From NCBI RefSeq assembly GCF_003480315.1, contig NZ_QUIV01000005.1:38643-102642 (forward strand): a DNA stretch of 64,000 bases. Direction: 5' to 3'. The notes beneath the pieces are model-generated. The model worked only from the letters and a program-made list of their open reading frames with translations. It had not been told where the DNA came from and made no database searches. Source of the stretch: Clostridium sp. AM33-3. Lineage in GTDB: Bacteria; Bacillota; Clostridia; Lachnospirales; Lachnospiraceae. The translations under genes and the position numbers were made by a program. Shown piece by piece: positions 45,185-54,206 of this stretch (position 1 is the first letter of the stretch; every line of letters begins with the position of its first letter).

Positions 45185-46447
45185 TCAGTCACTGTAGGTG
45201 CCCTTGGACTTCACCAGCTTCGGGCGGTATCCGGCATCGTTTAAGGCCTGCACAATACGGTTCTTGTGATCCGTTCCCTCAGCCTCCAGGGTGATCCTAA
45301 GCTCCACAGCCGCATTGCGGTTGATACTGATGAACTGATTGTGTTCAAGCTTAATGACATTGCCGCGCTGGTCAGCAAGGAGCGTTGAAACCTTTGCCAG
45401 TTCGCCTGGCTTGTCCGGAAGCAGAACAGATACGGTAAAGATACGGTCTCTCTGGATCAGTCCATGCTGCACCACAGAAGACATGGTAATGACATCCATA
45501 TTGCCTCCGCTTAAAATGGAAACGATCTTCTTTTTCTGCACATTTAAGTGCTTTAATGCCGCTACGGTTAACAGGCCGGAGTTCTCCACGATCATCTTGT
45601 GATTCTCTACCATATCAAGGAAGGCAACAATCAGCTCGGAATCCTCCACGGTAATGATATCATCCACATTTTTCTGGATGTACGGGAACAGCTTCTCACC
45701 CGGACGCTTTACCGCGGTACCATCTGCAATGGTGTTTACGGTCGGAAGTGTCAGCACATGGCCTGCCTTTAAGGACTCCTGCATGCAGTTTGCTCCGGCC
45801 GGCTCAACGCCGATCACCTTAATCTTCGGATTTAAGAGCTTTGCCAGGGTGGAAACGCCGGTGCAGAGTCCGCCTCCTCCGATCGGGACCAGGATATAAT
45901 CTACGGTCGGCAGCTCCTTAATGATCTCCATGGCAATGCTTCCCTGACCGGTTGCCACATCCAGGTCATCGAACGGATGCACAAAGGTGTAGCCGTGCTC
46001 CGCAGCCAGCTCGTATGCGTGGTCACAGGCCTCGTCGAATACATCTCCGTACAGTACAACCTCCGCTCCATAGCTTCTGGTGCGGTTCACCTTCATAAGC
46101 GGAGTCGTGGTCGGCATCACGATAGTGGCCGGAATGCCAGCCAGCTTTGCAGCGTAGGCTACGCCCTGGGCATGGTTTCCTGCTGACGCGGTGATCAGTC
46201 CCCGCTGTTTTTCTTCCTCTGTCAGGGTACTGATCTTATAGTAAGCGCCGCGTACCTTGTAAGCGCCGGTGTACTGCATATTCTCCGGCTTAAAGTATAC
46301 CTTATTTCCGGTTGCAGCAGAAAAATACTCGCTGTAAACCAGTTTGGTTTCCTGGGTGACCTTCTTAACCTCCTCGGAAGCCTCCTCAAATTTTTCGAGG
46401 GTTAAGCCCTCCTCCTTCTGCTGTTCTAACTCCTGTTCCTTTTCCAT
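45185..46447 (-). CDS. ilvA: Threonine ammonia-lyase with C-terminal ACT domain
   Basis: PLP enzyme converting L-threonine to 2-oxobutyrate, entering isoleucine synthesis or propionate formation. 420 residues: an N-terminal charged extension (about 1-15), PLP Lys64 in TGAYKVRGA, the phosphate-binding GGGGLCTG, and an ACT domain near 340-410 (SVLLPDKPGELAKVSTLLADQ, then GNVIKLEHNQ). A single ACT-like domain and this length fit the catabolic/TdcB-like branch (TIGR01127) more than E. coli IlvA, so ilvA is a working symbol. Confidence 0.92.
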   Translation of the reverse strand: MEKEQELEQQKEEGLTLEKFEEASEEVKKVTQETKLVYSEYFSAATGNKVYFKPENMQYTGAYKVRGAYYKISTLTEEEKQRGLITASAGNHAQGVAYAAKLAGIPATIVMPTTTPLMKVNRTRSYGAEVVLYGDVFDEACDHAYELAAEHGYTFVHPFDDLDVATGQGSIAMEIIKELPTVDYILVPIGGGGLCTGVSTLAKLLNPKIKVIGVEPAGANCMQESLKAGHVLTLPTVNTIADGTAVKRPGEKLFPYIQKNVDDIITVEDSELIVAFLDMVENHKMIVENSGLLTVAALKHLNVQKKKIVSILSGGNMDVITMSSVVQHGLIQRDRIFTVSVLLPDKPGELAKVSTLLADQRGNVIKLEHNQFISINRNAAVELRITLEAEGTDHKNRIVQALNDAGYRPKLVKSKGTYSD

Positions 46448-46515
46448 GTCTGTATTCTCCTTTTTCGTCTTGTATGGTATTTATTTTTTGTGAGACTGAC
46501 CTGCATTTTTACAGA

Positions 46516-47460
46516 CTACTGCATATTTTCTTTATTCACATCAAACAGCGCATTTACAAAATCACCGGAATTGAACTTCTGGAGATCGTCAATCTTCTCG
46601 CCCACACCCACGTATTTGACCGGGATGCCAAGCTCGGACTGTATAGCCACTGCGATACCGCCCTTTGCAGTACCGTCAAGCTTTGTCAGGATGATACCTG
46701 TGATGTCAGCAACCTCCATAAACTGCTTTGCCTGTGCCATGGCATTCTGTCCGGTGGTGCCATCCAGTACCACCAGGGTCTCGCGGTAGGCATCCGGATA
46801 TTCCTTGTCAATGATACGGTTGATCTTTCTCAGCTCCTCCATCAGGTTTTTCTTATTGTGCAGACGGCCTGCGGTATCACAGATCAGCACATCGGCCTGG
46901 CGGGATTTGGCTGCTGCCACCGCATCATAAATGACCGCTGCCGGGTCAGAGCCTTCCTGCTGTGCGATGATTTCCACCCCGGCGCGGTTTGCCCACTCCG
47001 TCAGCTGCTCAATTGCTGCCGCACGGAAGGTATCAGCCGCTGCCAGAATGACCTTCTTGCCCTCATCCTTCAACTGGCCTGCCAGCTTACCGACGGAAGT
47101 GGTCTTGCCGACACCGTTAACCCCAATCACGAGCACTACGGATTTGCGGTTCTCAAACTCGTAGGCATTCTCGCCAAGGTCCATCTGTTCCCGGATGGAA
47201 TCGATCAGAAGCTGTTTGCATTCAGCCGGTTCCTTGATATGCTGTTCTTTGACTTTTTTTCGTAAATCTTCCAGCACGGACATGGTGGTCTGGATGCCCA
47301 GATCGCCCATGATCAGGGTCTCCTCCAGTTCCTCATAAAAATCCTCATCAATAGCAGAGAAACCACTGAAGATGGAATCCATGCCGGAGACAATATTCTC
47401 TCTCGTTTTGTTTAAGCCTTCAACCAGACGGCTGAAAAAGCCTTTCTTCTTTTCTTCCAC
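46516..47460 (-). CDS. ftsY: Signal recognition particle receptor FtsY
   Basis: 314-residue SRP-receptor GTPase (NG domains) that docks Ffh-ribosome complexes at the membrane. [15 protein letters not shown] is G1 and [16 protein letters not shown] is G3; the acidic A domain is almost absent, as in many Firmicutes. Follows smc by 26 bases in the rnc-smc-ftsY order. Confidence 0.98.
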   Translation of the reverse strand: MEEKKKGFFSRLVEGLNKTRENIVSGMDSIFSGFSAIDEDFYEELEETLIMGDLGIQTTMSVLEDLRKKVKEQHIKEPAECKQLLIDSIREQMDLGENAYEFENRKSVVLVIGVNGVGKTTSVGKLAGQLKDEGKKVILAAADTFRAAAIEQLTEWANRAGVEIIAQQEGSDPAAVIYDAVAAAKSRQADVLICDTAGRLHNKKNLMEELRKINRIIDKEYPDAYRETLVVLDGTTGQNAMAQAKQFMEVADITGIILTKLDGTAKGGIAVAIQSELGIPVKYVGVGEKIDDLQKFNSGDFVNALFDVNKENMQ

Positions 47461-47486
47461 TCGCGAGCCTCCTTATTTGTAAAAAT

Positions 47487-50400
47487 CTACGCGTCCAGCT
47501 GGTCCTCGATCAGATTGACCGATACCAGGGTCGATACGCCCTTCTCCTGCATGGTGATGCCATACAGACGGTCCGCCGCCACCATAGTGCCGCGTCGGTG
47601 AGTTATAACAATAAACTGCGTGTATTTGGTCAGTTTATGCAAATATCCTGCATAGCGGTCTACGTTGGAATCATCCAGGGCCGCCTCGATCTCATCCAGC
47701 AAACAGAAGGGAGACGGCTTTAAGTTCTGGATCGCAAACAGCAGCGAAATGGCTGTCAGCGCCTTCTCTCCTCCGGAAAGCTGCATCATGTTCTGCAGCT
47801 TCTTACCCGGCGGCTGGGCAATGATCTGAATGCCCGCCTCCAGAATGTCTTCCTCCTCCTGCAAAGACAGGGTACCGTGTCCGCCGCCGAAAAGCTCCTT
47901 AAATACCCGGTCAAATTCTTTCCGGATCTCCTGGAATTTTTCTTCAAACTGACGCCGCATGCCGGTATCCAGTTCTTCAATGATCCCCTGCAGGGTGGCT
48001 TCCGCCTCCACCAGGTCATCGTGCTGGGTCTTCATAAACTCATAACGCTCTGAAATCTCTTTGTAATCCTCAATCGCATTGACATTGACACTGCCCAGAG
48101 CACGGATGGAAGCCTTCAGCTCCTCGATCCGTTTTTTTACCTCAGCAAGCGAAGCTTCTTCTGTACTGCGAAGCTCCTTTGCCGCGCCAGGAGTCAGCTC
48201 GTATTCATTCCACAGATAAGTGATCTGACTTTCCCGCCGCTCCTCCAGCTTTTCCCGCTGGCCCTGCAGGCGGAACAGATCCTTGTCCAGACGGCCAATA
48301 CGCCCGGACAAGTCTTCCCGTTTTCCAAAAAAGGACTTCTGCCAGCCGGATTTTTCTTCTTTCAGGGCCGCCTGAGTCTCAATCTCTGCGGCAATCTTCT
48401 GTTTTTCTTCCTCCGCATGCAGGATCAGTTCCTGAAGATCTGCGATCTCACGATTCTTTTCGTCTATGGCAGAACCGGAATCGGTACCGTGACTCTTAAG
48501 CCCGGCCTGTTCTTCTTTGAGTGTCAGGATCTCCTGCTCAACGCGACGGATATTTTCTTTCACAAAATCCACCCGCTGCTTTAAGTTTGCTGCTTCCAGG
48601 CGGATGGTCTCCAGCACCTTCGCTTTTTCCTCACGGATCTTCTTTTGCATTTCCAGCTCACCGGATATGTTCTCCATCAGCGTCTGTTCCTGGTCACTGT
48701 CCTTTTTCAGGATATCGCGCTCCAGGGCAAGCTTCTTTCTGCCTGCCTCGATCTCGCTGATCTGGCTCTCCAGCTGGCTGTTTTCCAGTGCGAGATCCTG
48801 GTAGGAATCTCGGATTTCTTCCCGCTTGTCCTCCAGCTGACTGACGCTCATCTGCCTGGTATTGACCAGCAGGGAAACCTGGTGATGCTCTGCTTTCAGG
48901 CTTTCCAGCTCTTCCTTTTTCTGCTGCGCCAGGCCCTCATTCATGGTCAGCTCCTCCTGCAGACGATCGGAAGCCTTCAATGCCTTCTGGCATGCTGCCT
49001 CCAGTTCTTCCAGCTCCCGTTTCCGTCCCAGAAGATTGCTGGAATTCTTGAAGGCACCACCTGTCATGGAACCGCCGGCGCTTAAAAGCTCACCCTCCAG
49101 CGTGACAATCCGCAGGGAATATCTGAATTTTCTTGCCAGGGCAATGGCATGATCGATGGTATCAGCCACTACCACACGCCCCAGCAGGTATTTCGCAAGG
49201 ATCTGATACTCATTTTCCACATGGACCAGATCACTGGCCAGACCGATCACTCCCGGTTCGCTCAGCGCTTCCGGCTTTGAGAACCCGCCGCCCTGGCCGA
49301 TGCTGGTAAGCGGCAGAAAGGTCACCCTGCCATACCGGTTCTTCTTTAAATACTCGATAAGCTGCTTGGCCGTCTGCTCCGAATCTGTTACCACATTCTG
49401 AATGCTTCCGCCCAGAGCTGTCTCAATGGCGGTCTCATACTTTTTCTCAGTAGTGATCAGATCTGCAACGACACCGCGGATGCCATGCACCCGGTCCCGT
49501 ACTTCCATAACCCGGCGGATACTGCCGCCATAGCCCTCATAACGCTCTGCGAGGTTTTTTAGAGATTCCATCCTTGTATATGCCGTACGGTATTCCTGCT
49601 GCTTTTCATTTAAGGAGCGGGTCATACGCCGCACCTCTTCTTCATATTGTGCCAGCTGTCCCTCGCACTCGGTCTGGGCCAGCTCCAGCGCTTCCAGGCG
49701 CCCGGCTGCTTCCGCAAGCTTCCGGCGCTCAGCATCCAGCTGTTCATCCTGCACAGATTCATCACTCTTAAATTTCAGAAGCTTCTGACAGACCTCAGAA
49801 CGGCGCACCTGCACCTGCTCCAGCATCGCCTCATAGCGCTGGTCCTGCGCATGGATAGAAGCAGTCTCATTCATGCCATTCATCATTCTGGTTCTGGCAT
49901 CCTCGATCTGCTGCTCCATGAGCATCAGCTTTTCATCCAGCGCCATCAGCTCAGCCTGTGCAGTCTCCTGACTGCTCTTGCTGGTGCTTTCTGCCTCAGC
50001 AATGCCTGCGTTATCTGCCTGATACTGTCGGACCTGCCCCTGCTTTTCTTCCAGGGCATGCGCAATGGACTCAATGCGGGAGCGGATGTGCTCCGCGTTC
50101 ATCTTCTCGGTATTGATCTGTTCTTTTAATACATTGATCTGGCCTTCCAGATTGCCTTTGAGCATCTCAGCCTGGTTCATCTGATCTCGCTTTTCTGTCA
50201 GCTGGCCGTCCAGCTCTGCGACCTCCTGCTCCAATTGCTCATACGCTTCTTTCAAATGCTCCGATTCCGCATTTGCGTCCTGCAGGTCTCCGGAAACAAT
50301 GGACTCCCGCCTGCTGATTTCCTGCAGCTGTTTTCCGTTTTCTTCGGATTCCATTAAAAACAGATTCACATCACAGGCTTTTAGTTCTTCCCGCAAAGCC

Positions 50401-51047
50401 AGATATTTTTTTGCCGTTTCTGACTGTCTGGCCAGAGGTCCTACCTGTTTTTCCAGTTCAGAAAGAATGTCGCTTACGCGGACCAGATTCTGTTTCTCAT
50501 CTTCCAGCTTTTTCTGGGCAATGGCCTTGCGGCGCTTGAATTTTACGATTCCGGCTGCCTCATCAAAAAGCTCCCGGCGTTCCTCCGGCTTGCCACTTAA
50601 GATCTTGTCAATCTGGCCCTGTCCGATGATGGAATAGCCCTCCTTACCGATACCGGTATCATAAAACAGCTCACTGATATCTTTTAGGCGGCAGGTACTC
50701 CCGTTAATCTTATACTCACTCTCACCGGAGCGGTACAGACGTCTGGACACGGTCACCTCATTATAATCTATAGAAAGTTGATGGTCGGAATTATCCAGGG
50801 TAATGGCCACATAGGCAAAGCCCTGTGGCTTTCGGATCTCCGTTCCCGCAAAGATAACATCCTGCATGGATCCGCCTCGCAGCTGCTTTGCGCGCTGCTC
50901 ACCGAGCACCCAGCGCACCGCGTCGGCAACATTGCTCTTGCCGCTTCCGTTCGGCCCTACAATACCGGTAATTCCGTTGTGGAACTCAAACAGGATCTTG
51001 TTGGCAAAGGATTTGAATCCCTGTATCTCAATGCTCTTTAAATACAT
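47487..51047 (-). CDS. smc: Chromosome segregation protein SMC
   Basis: 1186-residue SMC ATPase for chromosome organisation. Walker A GPNGSGKSNVADAVRWVLGEQ, two long coiled coils (about 170-500 and 680-1020) around a hinge (about 510-660, GIRGVVADLI ... GGSMTGGAFKNSSNLLGR), ABC signature LSGGEKALTAISLLFAI and Walker B LLDEIEAALDDSNV. The start overlaps the rnc stop by 10 bases. Confidence 0.98.
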   Translation of the reverse strand: MYLKSIEIQGFKSFANKILFEFHNGITGIVGPNGSGKSNVADAVRWVLGEQRAKQLRGGSMQDVIFAGTEIRKPQGFAYVAITLDNSDHQLSIDYNEVTVSRRLYRSGESEYKINGSTCRLKDISELFYDTGIGKEGYSIIGQGQIDKILSGKPEERRELFDEAAGIVKFKRRKAIAQKKLEDEKQNLVRVSDILSELEKQVGPLARQSETAKKYLALREELKACDVNLFLMESEENGKQLQEISRRESIVSGDLQDANAESEHLKEAYEQLEQEVAELDGQLTEKRDQMNQAEMLKGNLEGQINVLKEQINTEKMNAEHIRSRIESIAHALEEKQGQVRQYQADNAGIAEAESTSKSSQETAQAELMALDEKLMLMEQQIEDARTRMMNGMNETASIHAQDQRYEAMLEQVQVRRSEVCQKLLKFKSDESVQDEQLDAERRKLAEAAGRLEALELAQTECEGQLAQYEEEVRRMTRSLNEKQQEYRTAYTRMESLKNLAERYEGYGGSIRRVMEVRDRVHGIRGVVADLITTEKKYETAIETALGGSIQNVVTDSEQTAKQLIEYLKKNRYGRVTFLPLTSIGQGGGFSKPEALSEPGVIGLASDLVHVENEYQILAKYLLGRVVVADTIDHAIALARKFRYSLRIVTLEGELLSAGGSMTGGAFKNSSNLLGRKRELEELEAACQKALKASDRLQEELTMNEGLAQQKKEELESLKAEHHQVSLLVNTRQMSVSQLEDKREEIRDSYQDLALENSQLESQISEIEAGRKKLALERDILKKDSDQEQTLMENISGELEMQKKIREEKAKVLETIRLEAANLKQRVDFVKENIRRVEQEILTLKEEQAGLKSHGTDSGSAIDEKNREIADLQELILHAEEEKQKIAAEIETQAALKEEKSGWQKSFFGKREDLSGRIGRLDKDLFRLQGQREKLEERRESQITYLWNEYELTPGAAKELRSTEEASLAEVKKRIEELKASIRALGSVNVNAIEDYKEISERYEFMKTQHDDLVEAEATLQGIIEELDTGMRRQFEEKFQEIRKEFDRVFKELFGGGHGTLSLQEEEDILEAGIQIIAQPPGKKLQNMMQLSGGEKALTAISLLFAIQNLKPSPFCLLDEIEAALDDSNVDRYAGYLHKLTKYTQFIVITHRRGTMVAADRLYGITMQEKGVSTLVSVNLIEDQLDA

Positions 51048-51733
51048 TCTTTCCCTCTCAGTTTCAAAATGCCATGGTAAGCGGCCACAGCCTCCGCTGC
51101 CTTCTTGGTTCCGCCGGTTCCGCGTCCCAGCTCCTCACCGCCGGACAGTGCGCGTACTTCAAAAACCTTATGATGATCCGGTCCCTCTTCCCGCAGGATC
51201 TCATACTCCAGATGTGCGCCTGCAGTAGCCTGGATCATTTCCTGCAGAATAGTCTTGCTATCGTAAAAGAGCTGCTTGTGCTCAATATCATTCAGGATAA
51301 ACCGGTGAATGAACTCTTTTGCATTAGCAAAACCACCATCCAGATAGATAGAACCGATCAGGGCCTCCATAGCATCGGAAACCACGGAATTACGCTCTCT
51401 TCCGCCGGTGGCCTCCTCGCCCTTTCCCAAAAGCAGATAGCTGCCCAGCTCCAGATCGGCTGCGCAGTAAGCCAGGGTCGGCTCGCACACCAGGCTGGCA
51501 CGGATCTTGGAGAGCTCTCCCTCCGGCTTCTCCGGGTACTTGTGATACAGGAAATCACTGGAAACCACTTCCAGAACGGCATCACCCAAAAACTCCAGAC
51601 GTTCGTTGCAGACTGCCTTGTCCTTCTTATGTTCATTGGCATAGGAACTGTGGGTCAGGGCGCGGTGGAACAGATTTTTGTCCCGAAAGGTATAGCCGCA
51701 CCTGCGTTCCAGCTCGTTTAAATCACGATTCAT
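51038..51733 (-). CDS. rnc: Ribonuclease III
   Basis: 231-residue double-strand RNA endonuclease for rRNA and mRNA processing. Catalytic ERLEFLGDAVLE is near residue 44, EALIGSIYLDGG follows, and a C-terminal dsRNA-binding domain (ILQEMIQATAGAHLEYEI ... GTGGTKKAAEAVAAYHGI) closes it. Translationally coupled to smc. Confidence 0.98.
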   Translation of the reverse strand: MNRDLNELERRCGYTFRDKNLFHRALTHSSYANEHKKDKAVCNERLEFLGDAVLEVVSSDFLYHKYPEKPEGELSKIRASLVCEPTLAYCAADLELGSYLLLGKGEEATGGRERNSVVSDAMEALIGSIYLDGGFANAKEFIHRFILNDIEHKQLFYDSKTILQEMIQATAGAHLEYEILREEGPDHHKVFEVRALSGGEELGRGTGGTKKAAEAVAAYHGILKLRGKECI

Positions 51734-51791
51734 ATACGTTAAACTCCTTATCGTTCTTCATTGGCATGCATTCAGCCACACACATATTATG

Positions 51792-51825
51792 GAAAGGGGC
51801 GCGCAAGGAATGCACAGCCCCTTTC
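51792..51825. terminator. Hairpin between acpP and rnc
   Basis: GAAAGGGGC...GCCCCTTTC (perfect nine-base arms, inner GCGC/TGCA pairing) in the 174-base gap. No T run on the minus strand, so only a possible terminator of acpP. Confidence 0.5.
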
Positions 51826-51907
51826 TTGATTTCTTTGTAACTGTTCAGCAACTTCACAGTCACATTCCTTTCATACTGTTTTCAACTAGCCGTTTTCCGG
51901 CTCCGGC

Positions 51908-52138
51908 TTAGTTCAATGCGTTTTTGATCTGCTCAATCGCGTCGGAAACGCTGACGATCTGCTCAGCAACCTCCGTCGGGATCTCGATATCAAACTCTTC
52001 TTCAATACCCATGATGATCTGGAAGATATCCAGGGAATCTGCGCCAAGATCTTCTACGAAGGTAGTCTCCATGGTGATCTCATCCGGCTCAATGTTTAAT
52101 ACCTCTGCGATGATGTTCTGTAATTTCTCAAATTCCAT
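51908..52138 (-). CDS. acpP: Acyl carrier protein
   Basis: 76 residues, acidic, with the phosphopantetheine attachment Ser35 in GADSLD. Carries acyl chains in fatty acid synthesis and supplies PlsX. Typical length. Between plsX and rnc, the common Firmicutes order. Confidence 0.98.
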   Translation of the reverse strand: MEFEKLQNIIAEVLNIEPDEITMETTFVEDLGADSLDIFQIIMGIEEEFDIEIPTEVAEQIVSVSDAIEQIKNALN

Positions 52139-52198
52139 AATTTCCTCTCCTAACTTTTCTTTCTTATTTTGTAACTGCCCGAAGCCCGGACCGTTTAC

Positions 52199-53212
52199 TT
52201 ACTGAATTTCCTGTGCCTGGCTGTCCAGACATTCTTTAATCTTTTCGTTGATCTTCTGTTCTTTGAAGGTCACACACTGAATAATGGAATTGCAGACCTC
52301 AGTAGACTTGGAACTTCCGTGAGTCTTAACCACAAGACCTTTCAGTCCCAGCATCGGTGCGCCGCCGTACTGGCTGGCATCGAATGCCTTTAAGGTCTCC
52401 TTCAGAGCCGGTTTTACAAGCAGAGCTCCAATCTTACTGCGCAGGGAGCTCATCATACCCTTCTTTACCATGGAGATCAGTGCTGCGCCGGTTCCCTCGT
52501 AAAGCTTTAAGATGACATTGCCCGTAAAGGCCTCGCAGACGATGACATCGGCTCCGCCGTGTGGAATCTCTCTTGCCTCAATGCTTCCGGTAAAGTTAAT
52601 GTCCGTACACTGTTTTAAGAGCGGGAAGGTTTCTTTGACCAGGGCATTGCCCTTTTCCTCCTCGGCACCGATGTTCACGATTCCAACTCTCGGATTCTTA
52701 ATTCCTACTACATGCTCCATATAGATAGAACCCATGCGCGCGAACTGGACCAGATGAGATGGACGGGAGTCTACATTGGCACCACAGTCAAGAAGCAGGG
52801 ACACGCCCTTTTCTGTCGGGATCAGCGCGCCAAACGGCGGCCGCTCCACACCCTTGATGCGTCCCACCAGCACCTGTCCGCCTACGAGAATTGCTCCGGA
52901 ACTGCCCGCTGATACAAACGCATCTGCCTCACCATTCCTTACCAGGTTCATTCCCACCACGATGGAGGAATCCTTTTTTTTGCGGATCGCATTCACCGGC
53001 GGCTCTTCCGTCTCGATCACCTCAGAAGCCTGCACCAACGTGATCTGTTCTTTCGGATATGTGTGGGAGGCAAGCTCTTTTTTCACTGCCTCTTCCTGAC
53101 CAACTAACAGAACATGGATGTCACTCCGCTTATTTACAGCCTGAACGGCCCCCTTTACTATCTCGCCCGGAGCGTTGTCACCGCCCATTGCGTCAACAGC
53201 TACATTAATCAT
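52199..53212 (-). CDS. plsX: Phosphate acyltransferase PlsX
   Basis: 337-residue peripheral-membrane enzyme converting acyl-ACP to acyl phosphate, the substrate of PlsY. N-terminal VDAMGGDNAPGEIVKGAV, then VSAGSSGAILVGG and IVCEAFTGNVILK are family landmarks. It has its own promoter and is separated from rpmF by a terminator, so fatty-acid/phospholipid expression can be set apart from L32. Confidence 0.97.
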   Translation of the reverse strand: MINVAVDAMGGDNAPGEIVKGAVQAVNKRSDIHVLLVGQEEAVKKELASHTYPKEQITLVQASEVIETEEPPVNAIRKKKDSSIVVGMNLVRNGEADAFVSAGSSGAILVGGQVLVGRIKGVERPPFGALIPTEKGVSLLLDCGANVDSRPSHLVQFARMGSIYMEHVVGIKNPRVGIVNIGAEEEKGNALVKETFPLLKQCTDINFTGSIEAREIPHGGADVIVCEAFTGNVILKLYEGTGAALISMVKKGMMSSLRSKIGALLVKPALKETLKAFDASQYGGAPMLGLKGLVVKTHGSSKSTEVCNSIIQCVTFKEQKINEKIKECLDSQAQEIQ

Positions 53213-53257
53213 AGAGTCTCCTTTTCGGCTTGTGCCGTAAAATTGATTTCGTAATTA

Positions 53258-53286
53258 AATATACTAGATTCCATACTATAAATCAA
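53258..53286 (-). promoter_or_regulatory. Promoter of plsX-acpP
   Basis: Minus-strand -35 TTGATT (53286-53281), 17 bases, -10 TATATT (53263-53258). I see no FapR-type operator here. Confidence 0.7.
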
Positions 53287-53346
53287 TATAATTTTTGCCT
53301 TCATAACCATATCAAAGCAGTTTAAGGATACAACTGCCTTGAAAAC

Positions 53347-53380
53347 GAAAAAAGGACTGAACAGATACTGTTCAATCCTT
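53347..53380 (-). terminator. Terminator of DUF177-rpmF
   Basis: On the minus strand AAGGATTGAACAG-TAT-CTGTTCAGTCCTT (12 of 13 pairs, one G-T) followed by a T run, 20 bases after the rpmF stop. Confidence 0.92.
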
Positions 53381-53399
53381 GATTCTAAGCCATTTCTAA

Positions 53400-53582
53400 T
53401 TAGTCCTCAACAGAAACGATCTCTTTCTTGTTGTAAGAACCACAAGCCTTGCAGACTCTGTGAGGCATCATCAGAGCGCCGCACTTGCTGCACTTTACTA
53501 AATTCATAGCGCTCATTTTCCAGTTAGCTCTACGTTTGTCACGTCTTGCTTTGGAAGATTTATTCTTTGGGCAGATAGACAT
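53400..53582 (-). CDS. rpmF: 50S ribosomal protein L32
   Basis: 60 residues with the zinc-ribbon cysteines C31, C34, C44 and C47 (CSKC ... CKAC), so the zinc-containing (C+) form. Basic N-terminus KNKSSKARRDKRRANWK is typical. Three bases after DUF177, the nearly universal pairing. Confidence 0.97.
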   Translation of the reverse strand: MSICPKNKSSKARRDKRRANWKMSAMNLVKCSKCGALMMPHRVCKACGSYNKKEIVSVED

Positions 53583-53585
53583 GGT

Positions 53586-54113
53586 TTACACCTCCTTAAA
53601 CTTTTGAAATAAATCCTGGATTACTGACATTCTTGGGTCAGGCGAACTCCGGTCACAGGAACATTCCATGTGATTAAGGTTCGCACCACATCTATTGCAA
53701 ATTCCTTTGCAGTCTTCCCTGCATAACACCTTCATAGGCAGATTAAGCAATAGCTCGTTACTGAGCAACCGGTCTACATCCAGATTATAGCCGCTTACAT
53801 AGGGCTGTTCATCGAGATCTTCTGTACGCTCGCTTTCGGTCTTTGACATGTCCAGCTCTTCGTCGAATTCCAGTTTAAAAGGAATATCAACAGGCTCTAA
53901 GCATCTGTCGCATGGCATCTGCAGGGTTACCTCTGCATTGCCGGTGAGAAGAAGCTTTTTGTCCCCAAGATTACGGACATGCAGCTGTACCGGACTGCGT
54001 GATACGATGTCATATGCATCCTTGCTGGTGCAAAGCTGGTTTATATCGATATCGCACGTATAGTCTTTCTCTTTTCCGTCCACGGAAAACAGCTCTGTCA
54101 AATTAATAAGCAT
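53586..54113 (-). CDS. DUF177 family protein (YceD), rRNA accumulation factor-like
   Basis: 175 residues. The DUF177 core is seen in MPCDRCLEPVDIPFKLEFDEEL; a C-terminal Cys cluster (CREDCKGICNRCGANLNHMEC) suggests a bound zinc. In E. coli and plants the family is needed for 23S rRNA accumulation. First gene of the rpmF unit, behind a consensus promoter overlapped by a palindrome. Confidence 0.92.
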   Translation of the reverse strand: MLINLTELFSVDGKEKDYTCDIDINQLCTSKDAYDIVSRSPVQLHVRNLGDKKLLLTGNAEVTLQMPCDRCLEPVDIPFKLEFDEELDMSKTESERTEDLDEQPYVSGYNLDVDRLLSNELLLNLPMKVLCREDCKGICNRCGANLNHMECSCDRSSPDPRMSVIQDLFQKFKEV

Positions 54114-54128
54114 ATCAGTCTCCTAATA

Positions 54129-54169
54129 CGCACCTGTGTAATTATACACAGGTGCGCCGGCTTTGTCAA
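54129..54169 (-). promoter_or_regulatory. Consensus promoter with perfect 12-base-arm palindrome over the -10 (DUF177-rpmF)
   Basis: Minus-strand -35 TTGACA (54169-54164), exactly 17 bases, -10 TATAAT (54146-54141). A palindrome, CGCACCTGTGTA / TACACAGGTGCG around ATTA, covers 54129-54156, that is the -10 and the RNA start. It reads as an operator; it could also be an ackA 3' hairpin, but no T run follows. Confidence 0.8.
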
Positions 54170-54206
54170 CAACTATTTTATTTTTTCAGAAATTGATTGA
54201 GAGGAA

